DNA from: an uncultured Eubacterium sp.
GTDB taxonomy: Bacteria; Bacillota; Clostridia; Peptostreptococcales; Anaerovoracaceae
NCBI GenBank assembly: GCA_946555345.1
Contig: CAMNSS010000015.1
Coordinates: forward strand, 1 to 64,000
Direction of reading: 5' to 3'
DNA: 64,000 bases
Below are positions 1 to 9,195 of this stretch, one piece after another; the first letter of the stretch is position 1, and each line of letters starts with the position of its first letter. Below the pieces are notes generated by a model, which worked only from the letters and a program-made list of their open reading frames with translations, ran no database searches and was not told the DNA's origin. A program made the position numbers and the translations under genes.

Positions 1-20
1 TCACCAGATATCTGGGACAA

Positions 21-50
21 GCTGGGACTATCGAAAACGATAGTCCCAGC
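21..50. terminator. perfect hairpin, 13-bp stem
   Basis: GCTGGGACTATCG and its exact complement flank an AAAA loop. No U-run follows on the plus strand, so it may be the stem of a terminator for a gene outside the window, or a processing or boundary element. Seen directly in the sequence; the role is inferred. Confidence 0.5.
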
Positions 51-55
51 ACAAT

Positions 56-96
56 AAAAACGCTGCATAATCAGCACCACTACTGATTATGCAGCG
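56..96 (-). terminator. Rho-independent terminator of the M24 peptidase operon
   Basis: CGCTGCATAATCAG and CTGATTATGCAGCG form a 14-bp stem with an 8-nt loop. On the minus strand it is followed by five T residues. It lies 36 bases past the stop of the minus-strand peptidase and closes the long housekeeping block. Four T residues also follow on the plus strand, so it could work in both directions. Confidence 0.8.
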
Positions 97-132
97 TTTT
101 CCCAAAAAACAGCAATTTTCAATTCAAATCTG

Positions 133-837
133 TTAAACGACAATCAATTCCTTTGGTGAATGCACGGCGTTGATGATGCCAAAATCCGTAACCACAACCA
201 AATCCTCGATGCGGACGCCAAATTTTTCCGGGATATAAATGCCCGGCTCTACCGTCACCGGCATATATTCCGCCAGCACATCGTCGCTTTTGGCGTTCAG
301 CACCGGCGTTTCATGGACTTCCTTTCCCACGCCGTGGCCCGTGCCGTGCACGAAGTATTCCCCATAGCCAGCATCTGCGATGATGCCCCGGCAGACGTCA
401 TCGACCGCTTTGCAGGAAACACCCGCCTTGCAGGCGGCAAGACCAGCCGTCTGCGCACGCAGGACAACATCGTACACTTTTTTCTGTTCCTCGTCCAAAT
501 GGCCGATCCCGATCGTCCTGGTCATATCGCCGCAGTAGCCGTCTGCCACCGCGCCAAAGTCCATCGTCACCAGATCGCCTTCTTCAATTCGCTTTTCCGA
601 CGGTTCTCCGTGCGGCTTCGTCGTATTCACGCCCGAAACACAGATCGTTGGAAAGGAGAGCGCCTGTGCGCCAAGCTTTCGCAATGTCCGCTCGATTTCA
701 TCCGCTACCGCAAGCTCCGTCATGCCCGGTTTGATAAACTCCAGGATATGCGAAAAACACAGATCCCCCATGGCGGCAGCTTTAAGGATTTTCATCAGTT
801 CTTCCGGCGTTTTCACCATATTCGCTATTTCATTCAT
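133..837 (-). CDS. M24-family metallopeptidase, Xaa-Pro aminopeptidase-like catalytic domain only
   Basis: A cytoplasmic two-metal peptidase expected to remove N-terminal residues (Xaa-Pro or Met type). Visible metal ligands are the Asp pair in MDFGAVADGYCGD, the His of HGTGHGVGKEVHE, and the Glu residues in VEPGIYIP and GVRIED. The EPGIYIP/GVRIED signature resembles aminopeptidase P or prolidase more than MetAP. The protein is only 234 aa, whereas PepP/PepQ enzymes run about 350-460 aa, so the N-terminal creatinase-like domain is missing. The ATG overlaps the upstream ylbF stop (ATGA), implying translational coupling. Substrate uncertain: MetAP activity cannot be excluded. Confidence 0.85.
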   Translation of the reverse strand: MNEIANMVKTPEELMKILKAAAMGDLCFSHILEFIKPGMTELAVADEIERTLRKLGAQALSFPTICVSGVNTTKPHGEPSEKRIEEGDLVTMDFGAVADGYCGDMTRTIGIGHLDEEQKKVYDVVLRAQTAGLAACKAGVSCKAVDDVCRGIIADAGYGEYFVHGTGHGVGKEVHETPVLNAKSDDVLAEYMPVTVEPGIYIPEKFGVRIEDLVVVTDFGIINAVHSPKELIVV

Positions 838-1190
838 CCCTGCTGTCCCCCAAACATTCCCATGTCCATGCCGGACGCTTCGCCGATGATTTTATAAACA
901 TCCGCCATCATCATCGAAAGGCGCATCTGGCATTGCAGATACTGCGCTGCGGCCGGATCTTGCATCAGCACAGCAGATAACTGTTGCAGCTTTTGCATGG
1001 ATTCTGCGTCCATCTGCTGTCCCATCATCTGCGCCGCTTGGATTTCCACCTGCTTGCCCATGAAATCCTTGATGGCGTTGTGAAGCTCTGGATTCGCTTC
1101 AACGGTTTTTTTGTGCTGGTCAAACTGCTTGAATTCCTCTGATTCCCTGATTGCAGCCGCCAGCGAATGCGCCTGATCATATACGTTCAT
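834..1190 (-). CDS. ylbF: YlbF/YmcA-family protein
   Basis: A 118-aa, mostly helical, Gln/Met-rich protein (MNVYDQAHSL start; QKLQQLSAVLMQDP region) of the YlbF/YmcA type. In Bacillus these form a complex with YaaT that modulates RNase Y-dependent mRNA processing. The track ORF extends to 1271, but the ATG at 1190 is preferred: AGGAAAGG lies just upstream and the longer N-terminus is encoded by a tandem repeat. It sits directly downstream of RNase J, which fits a role in RNA turnover, and overlaps the next gene by 4 bp. The function is from family knowledge, not from catalytic residues. Confidence 0.75.
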   Translation of the reverse strand: MNVYDQAHSLAAAIRESEEFKQFDQHKKTVEANPELHNAIKDFMGKQVEIQAAQMMGQQMDAESMQKLQQLSAVLMQDPAAAQYLQCQMRLSMMMADVYKIIGEASGMDMGMFGGQQG

Positions 1191-1300
1191 ATCTCGTTTG
1201 TTCCTTTCCTCGTATCTGTTTTCCGCCATAATTTTCAAATCATAACTGTTTCGAATCATGGCCGTTCCCAATCATGACAGTTTCCAATCTTTTCCTTCCA
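1191..1300 (-). repeat. 16-bp-period degenerate tandem repeat in the ylbF leader
   Basis: On the plus strand the hexamer AATCAT (last copy AATCTT) recurs at 1238, 1254, 1270 and 1286, exactly 16 bp apart. Gene-sense units read GATTGGAAACTGTCAT, GATTGGGAACGGCCAT and GATTCGAAACAGTTAT. More diverged units continue to the ylbF start and include its AGGAAAGG ribosome binding site. It fills the gap between the RNase J stop and ylbF. The core is shared with the array at 61798-62070. Confidence 0.75.
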
Positions 1301-1314
1301 CCGCTTCCCCTGCA

Positions 1315-3171
1315 CTATACTTCCAGGAAAATCGGAAGGATCACAGGGCTTCTCTTCGTTTTGCTGTAAATATACTTTCGCAAGCCTTCCCGGACGGCTG
1401 TCTTCATGCCGTTCCAGTCCTTCATCTTCTTGGTCATGCAATCGATCAGGATGCTTTCCGCCAGATCGCAGGCTGCGTCGATCAAGTCCTCGTTTTCCCG
1501 CACATACACGAAGCCCCTCGATATGATATCCGGGCCGGAAGCGATCATATGCGAATCCCTGTCGATTGCGGCTACCAGAATAATCAGCCCCGATTCAGAC
1601 AAGAGCCTCCTGTCCCGCAGCACGATATTGCCGACGTCTCCCACGCCAAGCCCGTCTACCATGATGCCTTCCGCATCAGCGACGCCCTTCGTCTTAAACG
1701 CCCTATCCTGGGAAACGGTCAGGCTGTCGCCGTTTTCCAAGAGAAAAATATTCTCCTGCGGCATACCCAGCGTATGCGCCAGCTCGCCGTGCGTTTTCAG
1801 ATGCCTGTACTCCCCGTGTACCGGCATGAAATACTTCGGTTTAATCAGGGAATGCATCAGCTTCAGTTCTTCCTGGCATGCGTGTCCCGATACGTGGATA
1901 TCCGCAATATCGGAATAAATGACTTCCGCTCCCTTTTCCGCCAGTTGGTTGACCACGTTGGCTACCGTAAGCTCATTGCCCGGGACAGGCGTAGAGGATA
2001 AGATAACCATATCGCCTGGCCGGATGTTAATCGCCTTATGCTCCGAGGACGCCATCCTGGCAAGCGCAGACATCGGCTCGCCCTGGCTTCCCGTAGTGAT
2101 GACGACCAATTCCCTGTCCGGGATATTCTTCGTTTTATTGAGGTCAACCAGCACATTTGCCGGAATCTGGATATAGCCGAGTTCTTGCGCCAGATCCACC
2201 ACGTTCACCATGCTTCTGCCCGATATCGCCACTTTTCGGTTGCAAAGCACAGCGATATCGATGATCTTCTGTATCCTGTGGACATTCGAGGAAAACGTAG
2301 CGATGATAATTCTTTTTTCCGAACTGCGAAAAATCCCTTCCAATGTTCTTCCCACCACGCGCTCCGATGCAGTATAACCGTGCCGGAGTACATTGGTGCT
2401 GTCCGCCATCATCAAAAGCACGCCTTCTGCACCGATCTGCGCCAATCTGGCGAAATCGATCGGGTCGCCGTCTACCGGCGTATAGTCGATTTTAAAATCC
2501 CCCGTATGGAAGATGCGCCCAGCTGGAGTCGTGATCGACAGGCAAATCGAATCGGCGATGGAATGCGTGATTCGCAGCGCTTCGATGGTAAAATGCCTGC
2601 CCAGCTTAAACGTTTCCCCCGCATTGACCGTATGCAGTGCTGCCTTGAGCCCGTGTTCCTTGAGCTTATTTTCGATCAGCCCTAACGGAAGCCTCGTGCC
2701 ATAAATCGGCACATTCAATTCTTTCAAAAGGTATGGCACTGCGCCGATGTGATCCTCATGCCCATGGGTTATAATCAAGCCTTTTATCTTCTTGCTGTTT
2801 TCCGTCAAGTAAGTGAAATCGGGAATTACCTTGTCGATGCCGAACATATCGTCATCCGGAAATGACAGCCCGCAGTCTATGACGATAATTTCGTTCTCGT
2901 ATTCGATGGCCGTCATGTTCTTGCCGATTTCAAGAAGTCCGCCCAGCGGGATGATCTTGACCTTTGCCGCAGGCTCTTTTTTCTTTCCCCTGTTCTTTAC
3001 AGGCTGTGTCCGCTTCCCGCTTGCATGGCCGGCGATATGCCCCGTATGGCCGGCGGGATTGTTCTGTTTCGCTGCCCTGCCGCGGCCGCTGTTTTTCCCG
3101 CTTCCGTATTTATTTCCGGAAGCAGACGCCTTGCGCGGCTTGGCGGACGTATTTAATTTTTTTTCGTTCAT
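1315..3171 (-). CDS. rnj: ribonuclease J
   Basis: A metallo-beta-lactamase/beta-CASP ribonuclease with 5'-3' exonuclease and endonuclease activity on mRNA and rRNA. The zinc motif THGHEDHIGAVPY lies about 65 residues into the catalytic core, followed by HTGDFKID, the beta-CASP TTGSQGEPMSALARMA region and the C-terminal HVSGHA histidines. At 618 aa it is about 60 longer than Bacillus RNase J1 because of a basic Lys/Gly/Ser-rich, low-complexity N-terminal tail (residues 1-70), likely RNA- or ribosome-binding. ATG start with AAAGGAACT upstream. It sits between leuS and ylbF on the same strand. Confidence 0.93.
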   Translation of the reverse strand: MNEKKLNTSAKPRKASASGNKYGSGKNSGRGRAAKQNNPAGHTGHIAGHASGKRTQPVKNRGKKKEPAAKVKIIPLGGLLEIGKNMTAIEYENEIIVIDCGLSFPDDDMFGIDKVIPDFTYLTENSKKIKGLIITHGHEDHIGAVPYLLKELNVPIYGTRLPLGLIENKLKEHGLKAALHTVNAGETFKLGRHFTIEALRITHSIADSICLSITTPAGRIFHTGDFKIDYTPVDGDPIDFARLAQIGAEGVLLMMADSTNVLRHGYTASERVVGRTLEGIFRSSEKRIIIATFSSNVHRIQKIIDIAVLCNRKVAISGRSMVNVVDLAQELGYIQIPANVLVDLNKTKNIPDRELVVITTGSQGEPMSALARMASSEHKAINIRPGDMVILSSTPVPGNELTVANVVNQLAEKGAEVIYSDIADIHVSGHACQEELKLMHSLIKPKYFMPVHGEYRHLKTHGELAHTLGMPQENIFLLENGDSLTVSQDRAFKTKGVADAEGIMVDGLGVGDVGNIVLRDRRLLSESGLIILVAAIDRDSHMIASGPDIISRGFVYVRENEDLIDAACDLAESILIDCMTKKMKDWNGMKTAVREGLRKYIYSKTKRSPVILPIFLEV

Positions 3172-3204
3172 ATAGTTCCTTTCCCGTTAGAAGGCTGCAG
3201 CATT

Positions 3205-5673
3205 TTATTTTACTACGATATTAATCAGCTTGTTTGGTACTGCGATCACCTTCACAACATTTTTCCCTTCTGTAAGCCCCTTTACTTTTTCGTTTTCCAT
3301 AGCAATTTTTCCCATTTCCTCTTTGGATAAATCGCCCGGGAGGTTTATTTTTTCCTTTATTTTGCCGTTAATTTGAACGACGATTTCCACGGTGTCCTTC
3401 ACGAGGGCGCTTTCATCGTATGACGGCCACTCCTGCTCGTGGACAGAGCCTTCATATCCCAGATGTTCCCACATTTCCTCGGTGATATGCGGCACGAACG
3501 GCGCCAGCATGATGATCAGGTTTTTCACTACCGCGCGGTAAAGGCCTGCGTTCACGTCGCCTTCCTTGTACTTGTACATCTCGTTCACCAGCTCCATGAT
3601 GGTGCTGATGGCAGTATTGAAATTAAACCGCTCCCCGATATCATCGGAAACCTTCTTGATCGCGTAGTTCATCCAGTAGTTCATGTTCTTGTCCGCATCG
3701 GAAACAACCTCATAGCCTTCTGGGGCATCCGCATATTTCTGGGAATACTCATAGACAGCCCTGTATACCCTGCCCAGGAAACGGAAGCTGCCTTCCACGC
3801 CCTTATCGGACCAGTCAAGCTCCCGTTCCGGCGGCGCTGCGAAGAGGATGAAGAGCCTTGCCGTATCTGCGCCGTACTTTTCGATGATCTCTGCGGGGCT
3901 TACCACATTACCCAGAGATTTGCTCATCTTCGCACCATCTTTAATGACCATGCCCTGTGTGAGCAGGTTTTTAAACGGTTCGTCATCGCTCACATAGCCC
4001 AGGTCATAAAGCGCCATCTGGAAAAACCGCGCATACATCAGGTGCAGGATCGCATGCTCAACGCCGCCGATATACTGATCGACGTTCATCCAATAGTCCA
4101 CCTTGTCCTTGGCGAAAGCTTCGTTCTCATTTCTCGCATCACAGTAGCGCAGGAAATACCACGAGGAATCGAGGAAGGTATCCATCGTGTCCAGCTCCCG
4201 TTTCGCCGGCTTTCCGCACACTGGGCATACCGTATCGATAAATGTCTTGCTGGTAGCCAGCGGCGACTCGCCCTTGCCCGTAAATTCCACATCGGCCGGC
4301 AGCATCACAGGCAGGTTTTCTTCCTTTTCCGGCACCCAGCCGCACGTATCGCAATAAATCATCGGGATCGGCGTTCCCCAGTACCGTTGCCTGGAAATGA
4401 GCCAGTCCCGGAGGCGGTAGTTGATCGTCCTCTTGCCGATGCCCTTTTCTTCGGCAACCACTGCAATTTTCTGGATCGCATCCTTGTTGTTCATGCCGTT
4501 AAATTCACCGGAATTGATTACAATACCTTCTGCGGCGCAGGCTTCCTTCAAATCGTTGAGATCCACCTGCGGATCTTGCGGATCGATGACAGGAATGATT
4601 TCCAAATCAAATTTCTTCGCAAATTCAAAGTCGCGCTGGTCGTGCGCCGGAACGCCCATGACCGCACCGGTTCCGTAGCCCATCAATACATAATCGGAAA
4701 TGTAGATCGGCATCGATTTGCCCGTGAATGGATTGACCGCATACTGCCCGATGAAAACGCCCGTCTTCTCATTTGCGGTGGACGTTCTTTCGATTTCATT
4801 CATATGCGCACATCTTTCGATGTATTCTTTCGTAGCAGCTTCATATTCCGTGCCTTCCACCATATCCAGGACCGTCGGGTATTCCGGCGCAAGCACCATG
4901 AAGGTCGTACCGAAGATCGTATCCACGCGCGTCGTGAAAACGGTCAGCGTTTCGTCCCTGTCCTTGATCTTGAAATCGACCTCCGTACCCTGGGATTTCC
5001 CGATCCAGTTTTTCTGCATGATCTTAACCTTGTTCGGCCATCCTTCCAGCTTGTCGAGGTTGTCCAAAAGCCGCTCCGCATAATCGGTGATTTTAAAATA
5101 CCACTGCGAAAGGTTTTTCTTGCCGACCGAAGTCCCGCAGCGTTCGCAGCACCCATCCACTACCTGCTCGTTAGCGAGGACCGTCTGGCAGCTCGGACAC
5201 CAGTTTACCGGGTTTTCCTTCTTGTACGCCAGCCCTTTCTTGTAAAACTGTATGAAAATCCACTGCATCCACTTATAGTAGCTCGGATGTGCGGTCGCAA
5301 GCTCCCTGTCCCAGTCATAAGAAAGCCCCATCTCCCGGAGCTGCCGGTTCATTTCCTTGATGTTGCCCCAGGTCCATGCCGCAGGCTCGGCGTTGTTTTT
5401 GATGGCGGCATTTTCCGCCGGAAGGCCGAAGGCGTCGTAGCCCATCGGGTGAAGGACGTTGTAGCCGTTCATCTTCTTAAACCTTGCGATGACATCACCG
5501 ATGGAATAGTTTCTCACATGGCCCATGTGAAGCTTTCCGGATGGATAAGGGAACATTTCAAGGACGTAGTATTTTTCCTTATCGGGATCTTCCGTAACGC
5601 AGAAAGCGTTCTCCTCTTCCCATTTTTTCTGCCATTTCGCTTCGATTTCCCTGAAATTATACTTGTCTATCAT
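3205..5673 (-). CDS. leuS: leucyl-tRNA synthetase
   Basis: A class I aminoacyl-tRNA synthetase that charges tRNA-Leu. The HIGH box is seen as [14 protein letters not shown] as KMSKSLGN, the Cys-rich zinc ribbons as [13 protein letters not shown], and the CP1 editing domain with TTRVDTIFG and [17 protein letters not shown]. Its 822 aa match the bacterial norm. The start at 5673 ([11 protein letters not shown]) is chosen over the track start because GGGAGG sits 6 bases upstream. It follows rsfS by 13 bp, the usual Firmicute nadD-yqeK-rsfS-leuS order. Two tRNA-Leu genes lie in the same window. Confidence 0.97.
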   Translation of the reverse strand: MIDKYNFREIEAKWQKKWEEENAFCVTEDPDKEKYYVLEMFPYPSGKLHMGHVRNYSIGDVIARFKKMNGYNVLHPMGYDAFGLPAENAAIKNNAEPAAWTWGNIKEMNRQLREMGLSYDWDRELATAHPSYYKWMQWIFIQFYKKGLAYKKENPVNWCPSCQTVLANEQVVDGCCERCGTSVGKKNLSQWYFKITDYAERLLDNLDKLEGWPNKVKIMQKNWIGKSQGTEVDFKIKDRDETLTVFTTRVDTIFGTTFMVLAPEYPTVLDMVEGTEYEAATKEYIERCAHMNEIERTSTANEKTGVFIGQYAVNPFTGKSMPIYISDYVLMGYGTGAVMGVPAHDQRDFEFAKKFDLEIIPVIDPQDPQVDLNDLKEACAAEGIVINSGEFNGMNNKDAIQKIAVVAEEKGIGKRTINYRLRDWLISRQRYWGTPIPMIYCDTCGWVPEKEENLPVMLPADVEFTGKGESPLATSKTFIDTVCPVCGKPAKRELDTMDTFLDSSWYFLRYCDARNENEAFAKDKVDYWMNVDQYIGGVEHAILHLMYARFFQMALYDLGYVSDDEPFKNLLTQGMVIKDGAKMSKSLGNVVSPAEIIEKYGADTARLFILFAAPPERELDWSDKGVEGSFRFLGRVYRAVYEYSQKYADAPEGYEVVSDADKNMNYWMNYAIKKVSDDIGERFNFNTAISTIMELVNEMYKYKEGDVNAGLYRAVVKNLIIMLAPFVPHITEEMWEHLGYEGSVHEQEWPSYDESALVKDTVEIVVQINGKIKEKINLPGDLSKEEMGKIAMENEKVKGLTEGKNVVKVIAVPNKLINIVVK

Positions 5674-5686
5674 TTTCTTCCTCCCA

Positions 5687-6034
5687 TTATTGATTGATTT
5701 GAAGGCTTTCACAATCGCCCCATATTTTTTCCAGGTTGTATTTTTCCCGCATTTTCGTAGTCATGATGTTTACGACCACATCGCCGTAATCCATCAGAAT
5801 CCACCCGCCGCTGCGTTTTCCCTCTATGTTCTTTGGCAAAACGCCCGCAGGCTCAAGCATATCTTCAACATTGTCCATCAGCGCTTGCGCCTGCCTGTCC
5901 GTTCCGGCGGAAACGAGGACGAAATAATCCGTGAAAGACGCCCGCTGCGCGACGTCGATTACCGTGATATCCAACCCCTTTTTATCATCCAGCAGCCTTG
6001 CGATTTTGAGCGCTAATTCTTTTGATTCCATCAT
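5687..6034 (-). CDS. rsfS: ribosomal silencing factor RsfS
   Basis: Binds uL14 on the 50S subunit and blocks subunit joining when nutrients are scarce. The 115-aa sequence has the full RsfS/Iojap core: [35 protein letters not shown] and the closing YNLEKIWGD. Its ATG overlaps the yqeK stop by 4 bp (ATGA), and an AAGGAG lies inside the yqeK end. The position between yqeK and leuS is conserved in Firmicutes. Confidence 0.95.
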   Translation of the reverse strand: MMESKELALKIARLLDDKKGLDITVIDVAQRASFTDYFVLVSAGTDRQAQALMDNVEDMLEPAGVLPKNIEGKRSGGWILMDYGDVVVNIMTTKMREKYNLEKIWGDCESLQINQ

Positions 6035-6636
6035 AAATCCAATTTCTCCTTTAAATCATTCAGTGCGTTTTGCGTATCGGGATCGAGGTATTCTCCCTGT
6101 TCCCGGATATAGGTGATCGTCCGTTCCAAAGAACGGATGCACGCTTGGTCTAAATCAACATATGCCAGCGTCCTGATTTCTTGGACAGCCGGATACTGCC
6201 TGAGCGGTTCGATGGCATCCGCGAGGAAAATGATTTTTTCCAGTTTGGACATCCCTGCCCTGCCCGTCGTATGAAAGGATACCGCGTTTACGATATCCGC
6301 ATCATCGATGTTGTACTCGCGTTCCATCGCGATCGCGGCAATCTTGCTATGCGATAGGTTGGGTCTTCCGATCAAATGCTCCGGCAGGCCAAACCATTTT
6401 ACCTGCCGGTCCAGCTCCGTCTCCGGCCTTCCCCGGAACATATCGTGAAAAAGCGCCGCCAGCTCCGCCTTTTCCATATCGCCGCCGTACCGCTCGGCTA
6501 GTTTCTTTGCTTCCTCTACGACGGAATACGTATGCCGCAGCCTGCGTTCCTTCAAATGGCTCTCAATATAGGCTTTGATCCGTGCCTTTTCCGCATCGTA
6601 TCTTCCCGCAGCGGACCGGTTATCTGTAAAGTCCAT
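6031..6636 (-). CDS. yqeK: YqeK-type HD-domain hydrolase (Ap4A hydrolase family)
   Basis: A metal-dependent HD phosphohydrolase; YqeK homologues split diadenosine tetraphosphate symmetrically. Visible motifs are RLRHTYSVVEEA, the HD pair in LAALFHDMFRG, NLSHSKIAA, the NAVSFHTTGRAGMS signature and KIIFLADAIEP. The start is ambiguous. The track uses a GTG at 6660, while the ATG at 6636 (MDFTDNRSA) gives the usual length of about 200 aa and overlaps the nadD end by 17 bp. Both starts leave the HD domain intact. Confidence 0.9.
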   Translation of the reverse strand: MDFTDNRSAAGRYDAEKARIKAYIESHLKERRLRHTYSVVEEAKKLAERYGGDMEKAELAALFHDMFRGRPETELDRQVKWFGLPEHLIGRPNLSHSKIAAIAMEREYNIDDADIVNAVSFHTTGRAGMSKLEKIIFLADAIEPLRQYPAVQEIRTLAYVDLDQACIRSLERTITYIREQGEYLDPDTQNALNDLKEKLDL

Positions 6637-7225
6637 GGGTTTTGATATACCTTTCCACACCAGCGGGAACCAGTGCCTGCGCCTGCCCTCCCGCTTCGAG
6701 CAATTCCCTGATCTCGGTGGACGATACGTCCACCTGCACGTTGGCGATGTTCCTCACCTCCGTGCCGTAACGTTGCCTAATCCTGTCCATGCAAGCATCG
6801 AGTTCTTCCTGCCTGTATCCGGGCCTGACCCCGACAATATAAGCGTAATCCGATAACAGTTCTTCTGCGTTTTTCCATGTCTCTATTTTGAGAAAAGAAT
6901 CCGTCCCCGTAATGAAATACAACTTCGTATCTGTGCCATATCGCTTTCGCATCGCCCGCATAGTCAGGTATGTATAGGAAATTCCGTCCGCCTCCAGCTC
7001 ATAGGCAGAAACTTCTAGGTTTTCCGCATCCCCCGTCGCGATTTTTAACATCTGAAACCGATCTATCTTGGAGGTTATCTTTTTATCCAGCTTAAACGGC
7101 TGCAGCCTGGCAGGAACAAAAATTACGCAATCCAATTTCACCTGCTCTGCCGCATCCTTTGCCAGGATGATATGCCCCCAGTGTACCGGGTCGAACGTTC
7201 CGCCGAAAATGCCAATTTTTTTCAT
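6620..7225 (-). CDS. nadD: nicotinate-nucleotide adenylyltransferase
   Basis: Makes deamido-NAD from nicotinate mononucleotide and ATP in NAD biosynthesis. The nucleotidyltransferase signature GGTFDPVHWGH is at residues 7-17, PFKLDKKITS follows, and the closing VSSTEIRE (ISSTxIR motif) is present. 201 aa. ATG at 7225, with GGAG 8 bases upstream, is preferred over the longer track ORF. It is coupled to yqeK by overlap. Confidence 0.95.
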   Translation of the reverse strand: MKKIGIFGGTFDPVHWGHIILAKDAAEQVKLDCVIFVPARLQPFKLDKKITSKIDRFQMLKIATGDAENLEVSAYELEADGISYTYLTMRAMRKRYGTDTKLYFITGTDSFLKIETWKNAEELLSDYAYIVGVRPGYRQEELDACMDRIRQRYGTEVRNIANVQVDVSSTEIRELLEAGGQAQALVPAGVERYIKTHGLYR

Positions 7226-7365
7226 CTCTATTTCTCCAGCCGTTTGATGGAGCGGCCTTCCTTTCATCATTTCATGCAAATCTCAAAATTTCATGAATGT
7301 TCCATCATCATTTCGCTTCATCTCACAATATTTTACGTAATTTTATCAACGCCAGGCCGATGCAT

Positions 7366-9135
7366 TTATTCCGATTTTTTAATTGCAATTCCCAGCTCTT
7401 CAAGCTGCGCTTCCTCCACTGCACCCGGCGCTTCGCTGACCATGCACTGCGCATTCTGGTTTTTCGGAAATGCGATTGTCTCCCGGATGGATTTTTCCCC
7501 GAGGAGCAGCATCACCAGACGGTCAAGTCCGTATGCCAGCCCGCCGTGGGGCGGTGTGCCGTATCGGAAGGCTTCCACCAGGAAACCGAATTTTTCGTCG
7601 ATTTCTTCCTCGGACATATCGAGCGCCCGAAACATATCCTCCTGCATCTTCTGGTCGTGGATTCTGATGCTGCCGCCGCCAAGCTCCACGCCGTTGAGCA
7701 CGATATCGTAAGCGTTGGCCTTAGCCTTCGTCGGATCTGTTTTGAGAAGCGCCGCATCCCCTGCCTTTGGAGAGGTGAAAGGATGGTGCATCGCATGGTA
7801 AGCGCCTGCCTCTTCGTCATATTCAAAGAGCGGGAAGTCAACGACCCACAGCAGGTTGTACTGATTGTCGTCCAAAAGCCCCATTTCATCGGCGATATGC
7901 CTGCGGAGGAAGCCGAGGCTGTCAAATACGACCTTGTTCCGATCCGAGACGATGAGGATCAGGTCTCCCGTTTTCGCATCCATCGCATCGGCGATTTCCT
8001 TCCGCTGCTGCGGCGAAAAGAACTTGTTGACAGAAGAAGAAACTTCGTTTTCTGCGACCTTCATCCATACCATTCCCTTTGCCCCGTAGCTTTTTACCGC
8101 TTCGGTCAGCTTGTCGATCTTCTTTCTCGTGTAAGCGTCTGCGCCGCCCGTGATGCAGATGCCCCTGACGCTGCCGCCTGCCGCGATGGCGTCGGTGAAC
8201 ACCTTAAATTCACAATCTGCCACAAGCTGCGTAATATCGCAAAGCTCAAAGCCAAACCGTGTATCGGGCTTGTCGCTTCCGAAGCGTTTCATTGCTTCAT
8301 CGTAGGAAATGCGCGGAAACGGCGTCTGGATCTCGACGCCCTTCAGCTCCTTGAACACCCGTTTCAGGTATCCTTCTTGTATTTCAATCACATCGTCAAC
8401 GTCCACAAAGGACATTTCCAGGTCGATCTGGGTAAATTCAGGCTGCCTGTCGGCCCGCAAATCCTCGTCCCGGAAGCATTTGACGATCTGCATATAGCGG
8501 TCCGTCCCGCCCACCATCAAAAGCTGCTTGAACATCTGCGGCGACTGCGGGAGCGCATAGAAGCGCCCTTGGTTTACCCTGCTCGGCACGAGGTAGTCCC
8601 TGGCGCCCTCCGGCGTCGATTTGATCAGCACGGGCGTTTCCACCTCCGTGAATCCGTTTTCGGCGAAGTAATCCCGCGTCAGCTTCGACAGGTTGTGGCG
8701 GAAGGTCAGGTTGTCCTGCATCTTTTTCTTCCGCAAATCGAGATACCTGTATTGCAGCCGTAAATTATCGTCAACGTTATCGTCGTCCTTGATGTAAATC
8801 GGCGGCGTATCGGCCTTCGAATAGATAATCAGATCGTCGGCAAACACTTCGATGTCCCCCGTGGGGATGCTGCCGTTCTTGGATTCCCGTTCCTTGACCA
8901 GTCCCTTGACTCCTACCACGTATTCGCTTCGCAGGGTGTCCGCCTTTTCGAATAATTCCTGGGGGATTTGATCGTCAAATACCACCTGCGTGATGCCTGT
9001 CTTGTCCCGCACATCGCAGAAGATCAGGCCGCCCAGGTTTCTTCTCTTTTGAATCCAGCCGTTGAGGACGACGTGCTTTCCGATATCTTCCTTCCGTAAT
9101 TCGCCGCACATGTGGGTTCGTTTGTATACGCTCAT
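7366..9135 (-). CDS. aspS: aspartyl-tRNA synthetase
   Basis: A class II synthetase of the bacterial type (589 aa): an N-terminal OB-fold (VLNGWIQKRRNLGGLIFCDVRD), motif 2 FRDEDLRADRQPEFTQID, an inserted GAD domain in the middle, and motif 3 GLAYGLDRLVMLLLG. The start is ATG 9135 with CAGGAG 6 bases upstream; the track ORF begins seven codons earlier inside the Shine-Dalgarno region. It follows hisS by 60 bp, the standard hisS-aspS order. I cannot tell from sequence alone whether it also charges tRNA-Asn. Confidence 0.97.
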   Translation of the reverse strand: MSVYKRTHMCGELRKEDIGKHVVLNGWIQKRRNLGGLIFCDVRDKTGITQVVFDDQIPQELFEKADTLRSEYVVGVKGLVKERESKNGSIPTGDIEVFADDLIIYSKADTPPIYIKDDDNVDDNLRLQYRYLDLRKKKMQDNLTFRHNLSKLTRDYFAENGFTEVETPVLIKSTPEGARDYLVPSRVNQGRFYALPQSPQMFKQLLMVGGTDRYMQIVKCFRDEDLRADRQPEFTQIDLEMSFVDVDDVIEIQEGYLKRVFKELKGVEIQTPFPRISYDEAMKRFGSDKPDTRFGFELCDITQLVADCEFKVFTDAIAAGGSVRGICITGGADAYTRKKIDKLTEAVKSYGAKGMVWMKVAENEVSSSVNKFFSPQQRKEIADAMDAKTGDLILIVSDRNKVVFDSLGFLRRHIADEMGLLDDNQYNLLWVVDFPLFEYDEEAGAYHAMHHPFTSPKAGDAALLKTDPTKAKANAYDIVLNGVELGGGSIRIHDQKMQEDMFRALDMSEEEIDEKFGFLVEAFRYGTPPHGGLAYGLDRLVMLLLGEKSIRETIAFPKNQNAQCMVSEAPGAVEEAQLEELGIAIKKSE

Positions 9136-9195
9136 TTGATTCTCCTGATTTATCATTGCTTTTATCCTGTTAACATTCCTGCTTCATTGAAGCCG

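Noticed and set aside
3439-5697. 752-codon plus-strand ORF
   Set aside because: It is the antisense shadow of leuS, rich in His/Arg/Phe with no domain; long antisense ORFs of this kind recur opposite most genes here.
9136-9195. T-box leader before aspS or hisS
   Set aside because: The gap is only 60 bp and no T-box core (GGGTGGNACCGCG-like) occurs there or upstream of leuS.
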